Notes under the pieces: model-generated
The model's database searches: none
What the model saw: only the letters and a program-made list of their open reading frames with translations
Told to the model about the DNA's origin: nothing
Position numbers and translations under genes: made by a program
Shown here: positions 1 to 9,477 of the stretch, in pieces
Numbering within the stretch: position 1 is the first letter of the stretch
Layout: each line of letters begins with the position of its first letter
Source of the DNA: Pseudomonas prosekii
GTDB lineage: Bacteria > Pseudomonadota > Gammaproteobacteria > Pseudomonadales > Pseudomonadaceae
DNA length: 64,000 nt
Assembly (NCBI RefSeq): GCF_900105155.1
Contig: NZ_LT629762.1
Span: forward strand, 5,341,501 to 5,405,500
Direction of reading: 5' to 3'

Positions 1-3000
1 CGGAGCCGTCCAACGTCAACCACAGCTACATCGGCGACTTCGTCAAATTCCGCAACACCCACAACGGGTACGAACACCACATCTTCCACTTGCACGGCCA
101 CCAATGGCTGTTCAACCCCAACGACGACAACACCGATTACCTCGACGCGCAGGGCATCGGTCCGGGGGCCGGCTATACCTATGAAATCGCCAACGGTGGT
201 TCGGGCAACCGCAACCGCGTGGCGGGCGATGCGATCTACCACTGCCACTTCTACCCGCACTTTGCCCAAGGCATGTGGGCCATGTGGCGGGTGCACGACG
301 TGTTCGAAGAAGGCACCAAACTTGAGGTTTCGCAGCAAGGCGCCGACGGTTTCCACAACGAACCGTTTGCCCTGCGCAGCGGTAAACCGGCTGCCGGTGC
401 ACGCGCCTTGCCGGACGGTGAAATCGTCGCCGGTACACCGATTCCGGCCATCGTGCCGCTGCCGGGCAAAGCCATGGCGCCAATGCCGGGCAAAGTCGCA
501 ATCGTGCCGAGAGTCGGCGAAACCCTGGTCGCCGAAAATGACGACGACGATGACGATGATGACGACAGCGAGCATCAGGCCGGCGCCTCACAGGGCATTG
601 GCTCGCTGGCCCTGGTGGACCGTAGCGAAGCCAACCGCAATGCCGACGGCAGCCTGAAAAACCCCGGTTATCCGTTCTGGATCGGCGGCATGGAAACCTC
701 GGTCGGCCAACGTCCGCCAACTCCGCCACTGGACATGCTCGACGCCGCCACGGCGCAGGCACTCAAAACCAGCGGCAATGCCTTATGGGCCAACCTTGAC
801 CCGGCGCAATCCGGTGGCTGGAACGGCGGACTGGGCCGGCATTCGCTCGACGGCGTATCTGCCGGCGGGCAGGCCAATACCATCACCACGTCGCTGGATT
901 TCTCCAAGGAAGTGACCCGCGCCAAACCGCTGTATCTGCCCGAGGAAGGCACTGAAGTCGAACAAGCGGCGATGGCGTTCCATGCGAAAAAAGACCATCC
1001 GAGCTATGCCTTGCTGCCCGGTAACCAAATTGTCGCCAAGGCCTTCCGCACCAACGGCGCCTTGCCGATTGCCGGCGCGCCGTTCTACGAACCGTGCATG
1101 GACGATCGGCAAAAACGCCTGACCGCCAGCGCCGGCATTGGTGAGTTCAACAGCGGTGAGCGAGTGGACGGCATGTCCTTCACCGGTTCCTCGACGTTCA
1201 CCGCTGACCGTCCGCGCGTTTACAAAGCGGCGAATATCCAGTTTGACGCGGTGTACAACAAGGTCGGTTACCACTTCCCGCAGGCGCGCATTCTGGCGCT
1301 GTGGGAAGACGCCTGGCCGGTGATCAACAAACAGCGTCCGCCAGAACCGCTGGTGATGCGCATGAACACCTTCGACTGCGTGCAATACCAGCAAACCAAC
1401 CTGGTGCCGGCCACCTATGAGATGGACGATTACCAGGTGCGCACGCCGACCGACGTGATCGGCCAGCACATTCACCTGCCGAAATGGGACCTGGTGTCCG
1501 CCGATGGTTCGTCCAACGGCTGGAACTATGAAGACGGCGTGCTTTCCCCCGGCGCCGTGGTCGAACGTATCCATGCGATTCGCGAGTTCAACCAGTGCGC
1601 AGGCACCGATCCGCGCGACGGCACGCCGGCCTGTCCGAAAGCCAAGGCGCATCCGTTCTTCGGCCAATACGGCCGCGCCGACTGGCTCGGTGCGCGCACG
1701 GCGATGCAGCGCTGGTTTGTCGATCCGGTGGTCAACGCCAAAGGTGTCGACCGTGGTTTGGGGACCATTTTCACTCACGACCACTTAGGCCCATCGACCC
1801 ATCAGCAAATTGGTCTGTACGCCACCGTGCTGGCTGAACCGGCCGGTTCGACCTGGTTCCACGCCGAAACCGGCGAGCCTTTGTACAGCGGCGCACGGCA
1901 GGACGGCGGGCCGACTTCGTGGCAAGCGGTGATATCCACCGGTGACCTTGATGGCGACGGCAAGAACGACAGCTTCCGTGAGTTCTTCCTCGAATACAGC
2001 GACTTCCAGCACGCCTATGAAGCGGGTGTGTACGTCGGCGCCGGGCCGAATGGCGTGCCCAATCCACAAGCGTTCCCGGCGACCGCCGACAGCTTCCGCT
2101 ACGCGATCAACCCGCCGGTGCGTGACAACACCAGCACCTTGCTCGAAGCGGTGGTCGAAGTGCGCGGCGGGATCATGCCGGGCTGCCCGACCCGGCCATG
2201 CCCACAGGCGATCTCGGTCGATGACCCAGGCATGTTCGTGGTCAATTACCGCAACGAACCGCTGGCCCTGCGCGTGTACGACCCGAACAAGGTTGGCCCG
2301 GACGGCAAGCGCGGCATGCAGGCTGACGGCCTCGGCGGCGACCTCGCGTATGCCATGCAAAGCCGTACCGACCGGGCGATTCCAGCGATGAACCTGGCGC
2401 CGAACCTGATCACCGCAGCCACCGGCCCGACTGGTGGCACCACGCTGTTCCCGCCGCACGTCAACCGTGGCGGCGCCGAACCGGGCGATCCGTTCACGCC
2501 GATGCTGCGCACTTACACCGGCGACAACGTGCGGCTGCGGGTGCACGCCGGTGGTCACGAAGAAGAGCACAACGTGACTTTGCATGGAGTGAAATGGCTG
2601 CAAAGTGGCTCCGGCTACGGCAACAGCTCCAACTCCGGCTGGCGCGCCTCGCAAATGGTCGGGATCTCCGAGCAGATGGGCTTCATCGCCCCGGTTTCGA
2701 TGCTATCCAGTTCGGCGGCGACCACGGGTGATTATCTGTACTCGATGGACGCTTCGATCGAGGGTTACTGGAACGGTATCTGGGGCGTGATGCGCAACTA
2801 CACCGCGCAACGCGCCGACCTGTTCGCGCTGCCGAACAACCCGAAACCGGCCGGCATGCGCAACACCGTGGCGTTCGATGGCAGTTGCCCACGGATCAGC
2901 GCCAACCCCAACGGCATCGGCACGCGGCCTACTGTGCAACGCAACTACGAAGTGGTGGCGGCGCTGGCCAACGACATCCTGAGCAATCCTCTGGGGCTGT

Positions 3001-4469
3001 CGATTGGTGACTCGGCGGGCATCGGCCAACATGTCGGTGGGCCGCTGAATCCGGCGGGCGGCACCCTGGTGTTCAACTCGCGGACGGTGAGTATTCCGCA
3101 GGTCACGGTGACTGATCCGGAGGACGGCGAAACCTTCACCATCGGTGGTCAAAGCGGGCCGCTGCATGATCCGACTGCGATCATGTACGTGCGCAAATCC
3201 GACCTCGACACGGTCACCGGCAAGCTCAAACCCGGCGTTCCGGTAGAGCCGCTGGTGCTGCGTGCGGCGGCGGGTGACTGCATCAACATCACCCTGGAAA
3301 ACCGCCTGCCAAGCGTGATGCCGGACCTGGCGCAGACCGCGATCATGCAAGGCCTGGCCAAGCGTGATCGTAACGATGGCCAAGGCTCGACCACCTTCAA
3401 CAACAACCTGCTGCGGCCGTCCAGCCATGTCGGTCTGCACGCGCAATTGCTGGCGTACGACATCACTAAATCCGACGGCACCAACGTCGGCGCCAACCCG
3501 ATCCAGACTGTGCCGCCAAGAGTCGGCAGCACTGGCGCGTACCCGACCCGTACTTACCAGTACTACGCCGGGCACCTGGAGCGCGAAGGCAAACCGATCA
3601 CCCAACTGGGCCGCAGCGTCGACAACATCAACGCCACGGCGGTGGAATTCGGCGGGTTGAATTTCACTCCGGCCGACGTGATCAAGCAGCCGCAGAAAGG
3701 CCTCGGTGGGGCGATGAGCATCCTGCCGATCGGCGCCACCTGGGTCGATGACATCCGCAAAGTCTCGGCAACGGTGACGGCGGCGGGGCAGACCAGCTAC
3801 CGCGACTTTGCGCTGGTCTGGCAGAAAGCCCTGAACATGCGTTGGGCCAATGGTCGGCCGGTGGAAGGCATCGCCTCGGAAGGCAACGGCGTGCCGAACG
3901 ATCCGAAGGACAACGCGAGCATGGCCATCAACTACAAGGCCGAACCGATGTGGTTCCGCTTCGGCCTGGCGCCGGACGCTCCGTTCGGTCGCGCTGACGG
4001 TCATGGTTATGGCGACGTGCCGAACGCGCACATGGCTTACAGCAATGCGCTGGTCGGTGGCGATCCGCAGACGCCGGTGTTGTACGCGAAACCGGGGCAA
4101 CCGTTCCGCCTGCACACGCTGATGCCGTCCGGTGGCAGCCGTGGTTCGACCTTCCAACTCGACGGTCACCTGTGGTCGGTCAACCCGTACCTGTCGGAGA
4201 AGAGCGACACCGGTGGTTACCCGATGGGCACGCCGGGGGTCGGTTCGGTGCGGTTCGGCTACAACCCGATGTCGATGTACATCGGCGCCCGCGAAAGCCT
4301 GTTGCCAGCGGCGCATTTCAGCTCGATGCACCCGAGCGCCGGGGGCATCAATGCGATACCGGGTGATTACCTGTTCCGCGACAACGCCTCGTTCGGCAAC
4401 ACCGCCGGGCTCTGGGGTTTGCTGCGGGTGACCAACGAACCCGAACCGGCGCCTGCGCCTGCGCCATAG
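1..4469 (+). CDS. mnxG: Giant multicopper oxidase, Mn(II)-oxidase type (MnxG/McoA), 5' end outside window
   Basis: The reading frame is open from base 3 to 4469 (1488 residues seen) with no start inside, so the N-terminus is missing. Copper-ligand motifs are visible: HLHGHQW at residues 29-35, an HCH-x3-H-x4-M type site at 80-91, HDHLGPSTH at about bases 1776-1802, and HEEEH...LHG near 2557-2595. This repeated-cupredoxin layout and extreme length fit the Pseudomonas Mn(II) oxidases MnxG and McoA, which oxidise soluble Mn2+ to Mn(III/IV) oxide outside the cell. Downstream SCO chaperones could supply copper, and mnxS1/S2/R lie in the same region. Odd features are a run of nine Asp (bases 540-566) and an EF-hand-like DLDGDGKND (1944-1970). 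I cannot separate MnxG from McoA; the SCO neighbours make McoA quite possible. Confidence 0.85.
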   Translation, partial: EPSNVNHSYIGDFVKFRNTHNGYEHHIFHLHGHQWLFNPNDDNTDYLDAQGIGPGAGYTYEIANGGSGNRNRVAGDAIYHCHFYPHFAQGMWAMWRVHDVFEEGTKLEVSQQGADGFHNEPFALRSGKPAAGARALPDGEIVAGTPIPAIVPLPGKAMAPMPGKVAIVPRVGETLVAENDDDDDDDDDSEHQAGASQGIGSLALVDRSEANRNADGSLKNPGYPFWIGGMETSVGQRPPTPPLDMLDAATAQALKTSGNALWANLDPAQSGGWNGGLGRHSLDGVSAGGQANTITTSLDFSKEVTRAKPLYLPEEGTEVEQAAMAFHAKKDHPSYALLPGNQIVAKAFRTNGALPIAGAPFYEPCMDDRQKRLTASAGIGEFNSGERVDGMSFTGSSTFTADRPRVYKAANIQFDAVYNKVGYHFPQARILALWEDAWPVINKQRPPEPLVMRMNTFDCVQYQQTNLVPATYEMDDYQVRTPTDVIGQHIHLPKWDLVSADGSSNGWNYEDGVLSPGAVVERIHAIREFNQCAGTDPRDGTPACPKAKAHPFFGQYGRADWLGARTAMQRWFVDPVVNAKGVDRGLGTIFTHDHLGPSTHQQIGLYATVLAEPAGSTWFHAETGEPLYSGARQDGGPTSWQAVISTGDLDGDGKNDSFREFFLEYSDFQHAYEAGVYVGAGPNGVPNPQAFPATADSFRYAINPPVRDNTSTLLEAVVEVRGGIMPGCPTRPCPQAISVDDPGMFVVNYRNEPLALRVYDPNKVGPDGKRGMQADGLGGDLAYAMQSRTDRAIPAMNLAPNLITAATGPTGGTTLFPPHVNRGGAEPGDPFTPMLRTYTGDNVRLRVHAGGHEEEHNVTLHGVKWLQSGSGYGNSSNSGWRASQMVGISEQMGFIAPVSMLSSSAATTGDYLYSMDASIEGYWNGIWGVMRNYTAQRADLFALPNNPKPAGMRNTVAFDGSCPRISANPNGIGTRPTVQRNYEVVAALANDILSNPLGLSIGDSAGIGQHVGGPLNPAGGTLVFNSRTVSIPQVTVTDPEDGETFTIGGQSGPLHDPTAIMYVRKSDLDTVTGKLKPGVPVEPLVLRAAAGDCINITLENRLPSVMPDLAQTAIMQGLAKRDRNDGQGSTTFNNNLLRPSSHVGLHAQLLAYDITKSDGTNVGANPIQTVPPRVGSTGAYPTRTYQYYAGHLEREGKPITQLGRSVDNINATAVEFGGLNFTPADVIKQPQKGLGGAMSILPIGATWVDDIRKVSATVTAAGQTSYRDFALVWQKALNMRWANGRPVEGIASEGNGVPNDPKDNASMAINYKAEPMWFRFGLAPDAPFGRADGHGYGDVPNAHMAYSNALVGGDPQTPVLYAKPGQPFRLHTLMPSGGSRGSTFQLDGHLWSVNPYLSEKSDTGGYPMGTPGVGSVRFGYNPMSMYIGARESLLPAAHFSSMHPSAGGINAIPGDYLFRDNASFGNTAGLWGLLRVTNEPEPAPAPAP

Positions 4470-4488
4470 GCAACGGCTGACCGCTGGT

Positions 4489-4575
4489 GTAGGAGCGAGG
4501 CTCGCCCGCGAAGGGCACGACGCGGGTTTTGAGGGTGTCGCGGCTGACGCCTTCGCGGGCGAGCCTCGCTCCTAC
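4489..4575. repeat. REPIN (inverted pair of REP sequences)
   Basis: Two near-perfect inverted copies of a REP core (GTAGGAGCGAGGCTCGCCCG and its complement) face each other about 37 bases apart between the oxidase and the beta-propeller gene. It could fold into a long hairpin and reduce read-through or stabilise the upstream mRNA. Confidence 0.9.
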
Positions 4576-4615
4576 AGGGTCAGCGCAAGGCACACATCTG
4601 AAGGGGAGACGCGGG

Positions 4616-6568
4616 ATGAACAGGACTATCAAATTGGCCGGGTGTGCGCTGGTGGTCGGGGTGGCGCTGATGTGGCTGGGTGTTTGGCGCACGGCGCCGG
4701 CGACGTTGCTCAGCGAGGTCGCGGTGCCCGACGCCTGGAGCAATCAAACGCTGCAGCGCGACGGCGTGGCGGTGCAATTCAAGGTGCAAGCGCTGGCCGC
4801 GGATGGCGTGCTGCGTGAAGGCGCGTTTGCCGACGTGCAGTTCCGCGTTACCGACAGCAACTCCGGACAGCCGCTGGCGGGGGTCAACCCCGGCGCCTGG
4901 GTCGACCCGGAAACCGTCGCCGCCGATCAGGCCCAGGGCCGTGAGCAAAGCTGCAAATCGCGGGTCGGGGTGTTCCTCAAATCGAGCATCGGCGCACGGC
5001 CCTTGCTCGACCTCAACAGCTATTACCTGCTGGTGATGAGCCGCGACGCCAGCGTCTCGGTGGTCGACCCGTCGGTCTCGGTCGGCGGCATCACCAGCAC
5101 CATGGCGCGGATCGAACTCAAGCAACCGCCGATGGATTGGGTCACGCCCAAGGACAACAAACGCGTGTTTGTCTCGATGCCGCTGGCCGGTGAAGTCGCG
5201 GTGATCGACAGCGAGCAATTCAAACTGCTCGACTCGGTCGCCGCCGGCAGCAACCCGGTGCGCCTCGCCTTGCAACCCGACGAGCGCCTGCTGTGGGTCG
5301 GCAACAACGCGAAAACCGCTGAAGAATCGGGCGTCAGCGTGATCGACAGCCGCAGCCTGAAAACCCTGAAACACATCGCCACCGGCGCCGGTCATCACGA
5401 AATCGCCTTCAGCAAGGACAGCCGCCACGCCTTCGTCACCAACCGCGACGACGGCACCCTGAGCATCATCGACATCGCCAGCCTGACCATCAGCCAACAA
5501 CTGAAAACCGGCTCGCACCCGTTGTCCGTCGCCTACTCAGCGCTTTCGCAAGCGGTGTACGTCGCCGACGGCAAGGACGGCAGCGTCACCGTGGTCGACA
5601 CCAACAGCCTCACGGTGCGCCGGGTGATCAAACTGAGCCAGGGCCTCGGCCCGATGGGGTTCAGCGCCGACGGCCGTTTCGGCGTGGTGCTCAATACTTT
5701 GGAGAACCGCGCCGAAGTGATCGACGCGGCGAACAACGTGCTGATCCACAGCGTTGATGTCTCGGCCGAGCCCTACCAAGTGGTGTTCACCAAGGCCTAC
5801 GCCTACGTGCGCGGCCTGGCGTCAGCGAAAGTGACAATGATCAATCTGGCGTCGCTTGGCGAAGGTCGCGCGCCGATCAGCCAGGCGTTCGAAGCCGGGC
5901 CGCAAGCGCCACGGCTGGCCGGCGATCTGCCGCTGGCGTCGAGCCTGGCGGTGTCGCGTGACGACAACGCGGTGTTCGTGGTCAACCCGGTGGACAACAC
6001 CACCTATTTCTACGCCGAAGGCATGAACGCGCCGATGTCCGGTTACCCCAATCGCGGGCAAGTGGCGCGCGCGGCCATGGTCATCGACCGCAGCCTGCGC
6101 GAAGTCGAACCGGGCCTCTACAGCGCGCGGATCAAACTGCCGGCGGCGGGACGTTTCGATGTCGCGTTTCTGCTCAATCAGCCGAACATCATTCACTGCT
6201 TCAGCACTTTGGTGGAGCCGGACAAAAACCTCGCTCAGTTGCCCGGTGTGCCGAAAGTCGAATTCATGCTCGACACCTCCACGGCGACGTTGGGCAACCC
6301 TTACGTGGTGCGCTTTCGCATCGTCCAGGGCAAACAGAATGCGCAACGCAGCGGCGTCAAGGACGTGCACGTGCGCTACTTCCGCGCGCCGAGTTCACGG
6401 GCTCGCGAAGTGCCTGCGCTGGACGTCGGCAATGGCGTGTACGAAGCCCCGGTGACCCTCGGCCAGAGCGGCGCTTGGTACCTGCATGTGCGCGCGGCGT
6501 CGCTGGGCGCGAGTTTCGATGACAAGACCTTTGCCAGCGTTCGGGTATTGCCCGGCGATGCTCACTGA
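4616..6568 (+). CDS. Periplasmic YVTN-type beta-propeller protein
   Basis: 650 residues. ATG 4616 is chosen because AAGGGGAG lies 7 bases upstream; an earlier in-frame start would begin inside the REPIN. An N-terminal hydrophobic segment (about residues 5-22) suggests a signal peptide or anchor. Residues about 170-430 hold repeated blades of the form VFVSMPLAGEVAVID / AFVTNRDDGTLSIID, the YVTN/YncE propeller signature. The flanks look Ig-like (N-terminal FKVQ..., C-terminal RFDVAFLLNQP). Propellers of this kind bind metals, cofactors or protein partners. Its place between the oxidase and the SCO chaperones suggests a partner in electron or metal handling; no catalytic residues are identified. 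Confidence 0.8.
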   Translation: MNRTIKLAGCALVVGVALMWLGVWRTAPATLLSEVAVPDAWSNQTLQRDGVAVQFKVQALAADGVLREGAFADVQFRVTDSNSGQPLAGVNPGAWVDPETVAADQAQGREQSCKSRVGVFLKSSIGARPLLDLNSYYLLVMSRDASVSVVDPSVSVGGITSTMARIELKQPPMDWVTPKDNKRVFVSMPLAGEVAVIDSEQFKLLDSVAAGSNPVRLALQPDERLLWVGNNAKTAEESGVSVIDSRSLKTLKHIATGAGHHEIAFSKDSRHAFVTNRDDGTLSIIDIASLTISQQLKTGSHPLSVAYSALSQAVYVADGKDGSVTVVDTNSLTVRRVIKLSQGLGPMGFSADGRFGVVLNTLENRAEVIDAANNVLIHSVDVSAEPYQVVFTKAYAYVRGLASAKVTMINLASLGEGRAPISQAFEAGPQAPRLAGDLPLASSLAVSRDDNAVFVVNPVDNTTYFYAEGMNAPMSGYPNRGQVARAAMVIDRSLREVEPGLYSARIKLPAAGRFDVAFLLNQPNIIHCFSTLVEPDKNLAQLPGVPKVEFMLDTSTATLGNPYVVRFRIVQGKQNAQRSGVKDVHVRYFRAPSSRAREVPALDVGNGVYEAPVTLGQSGAWYLHVRAASLGASFDDKTFASVRVLPGDAH

Positions 6569-6581
6569 AGAGGAAACCGCC

Positions 6582-7253
6582 ATGAACCGATTTGCCCATT
6601 ACGGACTGTTGACGCGATCGCTCGTAACTCTATGCCTGCTGGCCCTCGGTAGCGGCCAGGCGCAGGCGCACTCGGCGGATGAACACGCCGGGCATAACGC
6701 GGCGGCAGCGGCGAAGAGTCAGGAAAGCGCTCAGGTCAAATTCGCCGACGTCGCGCTGGTCGACCAGCACGGCCAATCGGTACGTCTGGAAAAGGACTTG
6801 GTCAGCGACAAAATTGTCGTCATGAGCTTCATCTACACCAGTTGCACCACGGTGTGCCCGGTGGTCTCGTCGATCATGGGCAAGGTGCAAAAGCAGCTCG
6901 GCGCACGGGTCGGCAAAGAGGTGCAACTGGTGTCGATCAGCATCGACCCGCAGCGCGACGACGCCAAACGCCTGAACGAGTACGCGCGCAGCTTCCAGAA
7001 CGGTCCGGGCTGGAGCTGGCTGACCGGCACGCCGCAGTCGGTCAACGCTACGCTCAAGGGCCTCGGCACCTTCAGTGGCGACTTCAAAAGCCATGCGCCG
7101 CTGATCATGGTCGGCGATGGCAACAGCCGTCACTGGACACGTTATTACGGTTTCACCGACCCGACCGTGCTGACCCGTGAAGTGGAAAAACTCAGCGGCG
7201 AGCGCAACGCCCACGCCAAACACACCGCCATTGCCATGGAGCATCAGCCATGA
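6582..7253 (+). CDS. SCO1/SenC-family copper chaperone (first copy)
   Basis: 223 residues with a Sec signal ending near AQAH and a His-rich mature start (HSADEHAGH). It has the thioredoxin-like SCO core with the copper-binding CxxxC (C88, C92, followed by Pro) and the distal His ligand H171. SCO proteins deliver copper or act as thiol reductants for copper enzymes, best known for cytochrome oxidase CuA. No cytochrome oxidase is nearby, so the multicopper oxidase upstream is the likely client. The start ATG lies 13 bases after the propeller stop. The last base overlaps the next SCO gene (ATGA). Confidence 0.92.
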   Translation: MNRFAHYGLLTRSLVTLCLLALGSGQAQAHSADEHAGHNAAAAAKSQESAQVKFADVALVDQHGQSVRLEKDLVSDKIVVMSFIYTSCTTVCPVVSSIMGKVQKQLGARVGKEVQLVSISIDPQRDDAKRLNEYARSFQNGPGWSWLTGTPQSVNATLKGLGTFSGDFKSHAPLIMVGDGNSRHWTRYYGFTDPTVLTREVEKLSGERNAHAKHTAIAMEHQP

Positions 7254-7897
7254 AAGCGCTCGTTTTGATCTTCCTGACGATGTGCTTTTGCATGGTCAGC
7301 TTTCTCGCGTTTTCCCACGAAGGGCACCAGCCACCAGCGCCGGCAGCGACTGCTGATGCCCCCGCAGCCCCCGTCGCAGCCGAAGCACCGGCAACCGGCA
7401 CCCGCGATGCGAAAACCTGGTTCACCGACACGCCGTTGCTCGACCAGAACGGCAACTCCCTGCGCTTCTACAGCGATGCCTTGCAGAACCGCATCGTGCT
7501 GCTGAACGTGATTTTCACCAGTTGCAACGATGCCTGCCCGCTGATCACCCGCAAGCTCAAGGAAGTGCGCGAAGTGCTGGGCGACAAGGCCGATGGCATC
7601 ACCTTTATCTCCCTTACCAGTGATCCGCTGCGGGACACCCCGGCGGTGCTCAAGGCTTACACCTTGAAGCAGGGCGTCGATGGGCCCCACTGGCTTTTTC
7701 TCACTGGCGACAAAGCGCAGATGGATCTGGTATTGAGCCGCATTGGCCAGATCGTGCCGACGCCCGAACAGCATTCCACGCAACTGATCGTCGGTGACGT
7801 GGCCAACAAGCGCTGGAGCAAAATCCGCCCCGACGCGCCCGCCGCCGCGATTGCCCAGCGCTTGCAGTTGCTGAGCATGCCCGTGGTCGGACGCTGA
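7250..7897 (+). CDS. SCO1/SenC-family copper chaperone (second copy)
   Basis: 215 residues, starting in a 4-base ATGA overlap with the previous gene, so translation is probably coupled. It has a hydrophobic N-terminus followed by an Ala/Pro-rich linker (about residues 28-48), so it may be anchored and extended into the periplasm. CxxxC is C92/C96 followed by Pro; the third ligand is H175 in PEQHSTQ. Divergence from the first copy suggests two roles, such as copper donor and thiol reductant, but this is inference. Confidence 0.92.
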   Translation: MKALVLIFLTMCFCMVSFLAFSHEGHQPPAPAATADAPAAPVAAEAPATGTRDAKTWFTDTPLLDQNGNSLRFYSDALQNRIVLLNVIFTSCNDACPLITRKLKEVREVLGDKADGITFISLTSDPLRDTPAVLKAYTLKQGVDGPHWLFLTGDKAQMDLVLSRIGQIVPTPEQHSTQLIVGDVANKRWSKIRPDAPAAAIAQRLQLLSMPVVGR

Positions 7898-7906
7898 GTC
7901 CGGGCC

Positions 7907-9460
7907 ATGAAAATCGCCCTGTTGTGCCTGCTCGCCAGCCTCGGCGTCAGCCTCAGCCTGACTGCCAGCGCGCTGCCGCTCACGCCCAGCGAAAGCGCCG
8001 GCAAGCGGTTGTACCGCGAAGGGCTTTCGAGCAGCGGTGAACCGCTGATGGCGCGGGTCGGCGCGGCGGATATTTTGCTGCCGGCCAGCAGCCTGCCGTG
8101 CGCCAATTGTCATGGTGTCGATGGTCAGGGGCGCGCGGAGGGCGGGGTGCGGCCGCCGGATCTGAACTGGTCGCGACTGAGCAGCCGTTATGGTCAGCAG
8201 CAGGTCAACGGGCGCGATTACCCGGCCTACACCGAGGCCAGCCTGAGCCGCGCGGTGCAGGAAGGACGCGACCCCGGCAACAATCGGCTCGACCCGGCGA
8301 TGCCGCGGTTCATCCTGTCGATGAAGGACCAGCGCGACCTCAGCGCCTACCTCAAACGCCTGGGCGATGAACGCGATCCGGGCCTGCAGGCCGACAGCCT
8401 GCACCTGGGCACGTTGTTGCCCGGCAACGGCCCGTTGCGCGAGGAGGGCGCGACGGTGGCGGCGGTGCTCAAGGGCAGCGTCGCGCGGATCAATCAGGCC
8501 GGCGGGATTCACGGGCGCACGCTGCGCCTGACCATTCTCGACCCCGGCCCGGACCGCGCGAGTGCCGAAGCGGCGCTTGATCAATTGATCGAGCAGCAAC
8601 AGGTGTTCGCGCTGATCGCGCCGCTGGTGCCGGCCCTCGACAGTGAACTGGCCGCACGCCTGGAAAGCGCCGGCGTGCCGCTGATCGGGCCACTGTCGCT
8701 GCGCGGCACGGCGCCCGGCAGTCGGCAGATTTTCGAACCGTTGCCGGGTTTGCGCGAACAGCTGATCGCCTTGGCTGACTACGCCACGCACAGCCTGCCG
8801 GTGCTCGACGGGCCGACGTTGATTGCCTACCCGGACGATCCCGGCCAACGCCTGGCAGCGCAGAATCTGGGTGATTACCTGCAGAAAAATGCCTGGCAAG
8901 ACGTGCGGCTACAGCCTTATGACTCGACGCACGATGAGCTGCCGCTGGGCGCGCGCTCGCTGTTTTACCTCGGCGACAGCGCTGGTTTCAGTCGCTTGGC
9001 CAAACGTTTGCAGAACACTGGACAGGCGCCTTACCTGTTCGCCGCTTCGAATCAGGTCGCGGGCGATTTGCTGCAAGTGCCCAGCGAGTTTTCGCGGCGG
9101 GTGTTTCTCGCTTATCCGTTCGTGCCCAGCGACTGGACGCAAGCCGGGCGCACGGCGCTGGCGCAGTTGCGCGAGCATCAGGGCCTTGGCGGCGAACACG
9201 CAGTGCTGCAAGTCGGCGCGTTCAGCTCGATGCTGTTGTTCAGCGAAGGCATGAAGCAGGCCGGGCGCGACGCCAGCCGCGAAAAGCTCATCAGCGCCCT
9301 CGAAGGCTTGCATGACTTCGCCACCGGATTGACCCCGCTGATCAGCTTCGGCCCCGGCCGGCGCCTCGGCCTCAGCGGCGCACACATCGTCACCGTGGAC
9401 TTGCCCGACCAGCGCTTTTATCTGGTCGCGCCCTACAAACCCATTGCTGCCACGCCCTGA
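7907..9460 (+). CDS. Cytochrome c fused to a periplasmic ligand-binding (type 1 PBP) domain
   Basis: 517 residues with a signal peptide ending near residue 22. A single class I heme site CANCHG (C65, C68, H69) lies in an N-terminal cytochrome domain that ends about residue 150. The remaining 360 residues resemble Leu/Ile/Val-type substrate-binding proteins: a GTLLPGNGPLREEG start, INQAGGIHGR, LIAPLVPALDS, and alternating Rossmann-like segments. This fusion suggests a redox protein with a sensory or ligand-binding module. Its place in the oxidase cluster suggests it takes or passes electrons in Mn oxidation. No transport ATPase or permease is nearby, so classical uptake is unlikely. Confidence 0.85.
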   Translation: MKIALLCLLASLGVSLSLTASALPLTPSESAGKRLYREGLSSSGEPLMARVGAADILLPASSLPCANCHGVDGQGRAEGGVRPPDLNWSRLSSRYGQQQVNGRDYPAYTEASLSRAVQEGRDPGNNRLDPAMPRFILSMKDQRDLSAYLKRLGDERDPGLQADSLHLGTLLPGNGPLREEGATVAAVLKGSVARINQAGGIHGRTLRLTILDPGPDRASAEAALDQLIEQQQVFALIAPLVPALDSELAARLESAGVPLIGPLSLRGTAPGSRQIFEPLPGLREQLIALADYATHSLPVLDGPTLIAYPDDPGQRLAAQNLGDYLQKNAWQDVRLQPYDSTHDELPLGARSLFYLGDSAGFSRLAKRLQNTGQAPYLFAASNQVAGDLLQVPSEFSRRVFLAYPFVPSDWTQAGRTALAQLREHQGLGGEHAVLQVGAFSSMLLFSEGMKQAGRDASREKLISALEGLHDFATGLTPLISFGPGRRLGLSGAHIVTVDLPDQRFYLVAPYKPIAATP

Positions 9461-9477
9461 TCGGAGGCCTCCATATC

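Noticed and set aside
2703..4331. 542-codon open frame on the minus strand
   Set aside because: Antisense to the multicopper oxidase; Arg/His/Val-rich composition typical of a shadow frame in high-GC DNA.
7244..8899. 551-codon minus-strand frame
   Set aside because: Antisense to the SCO and cytochrome genes, no domain features; shadow.
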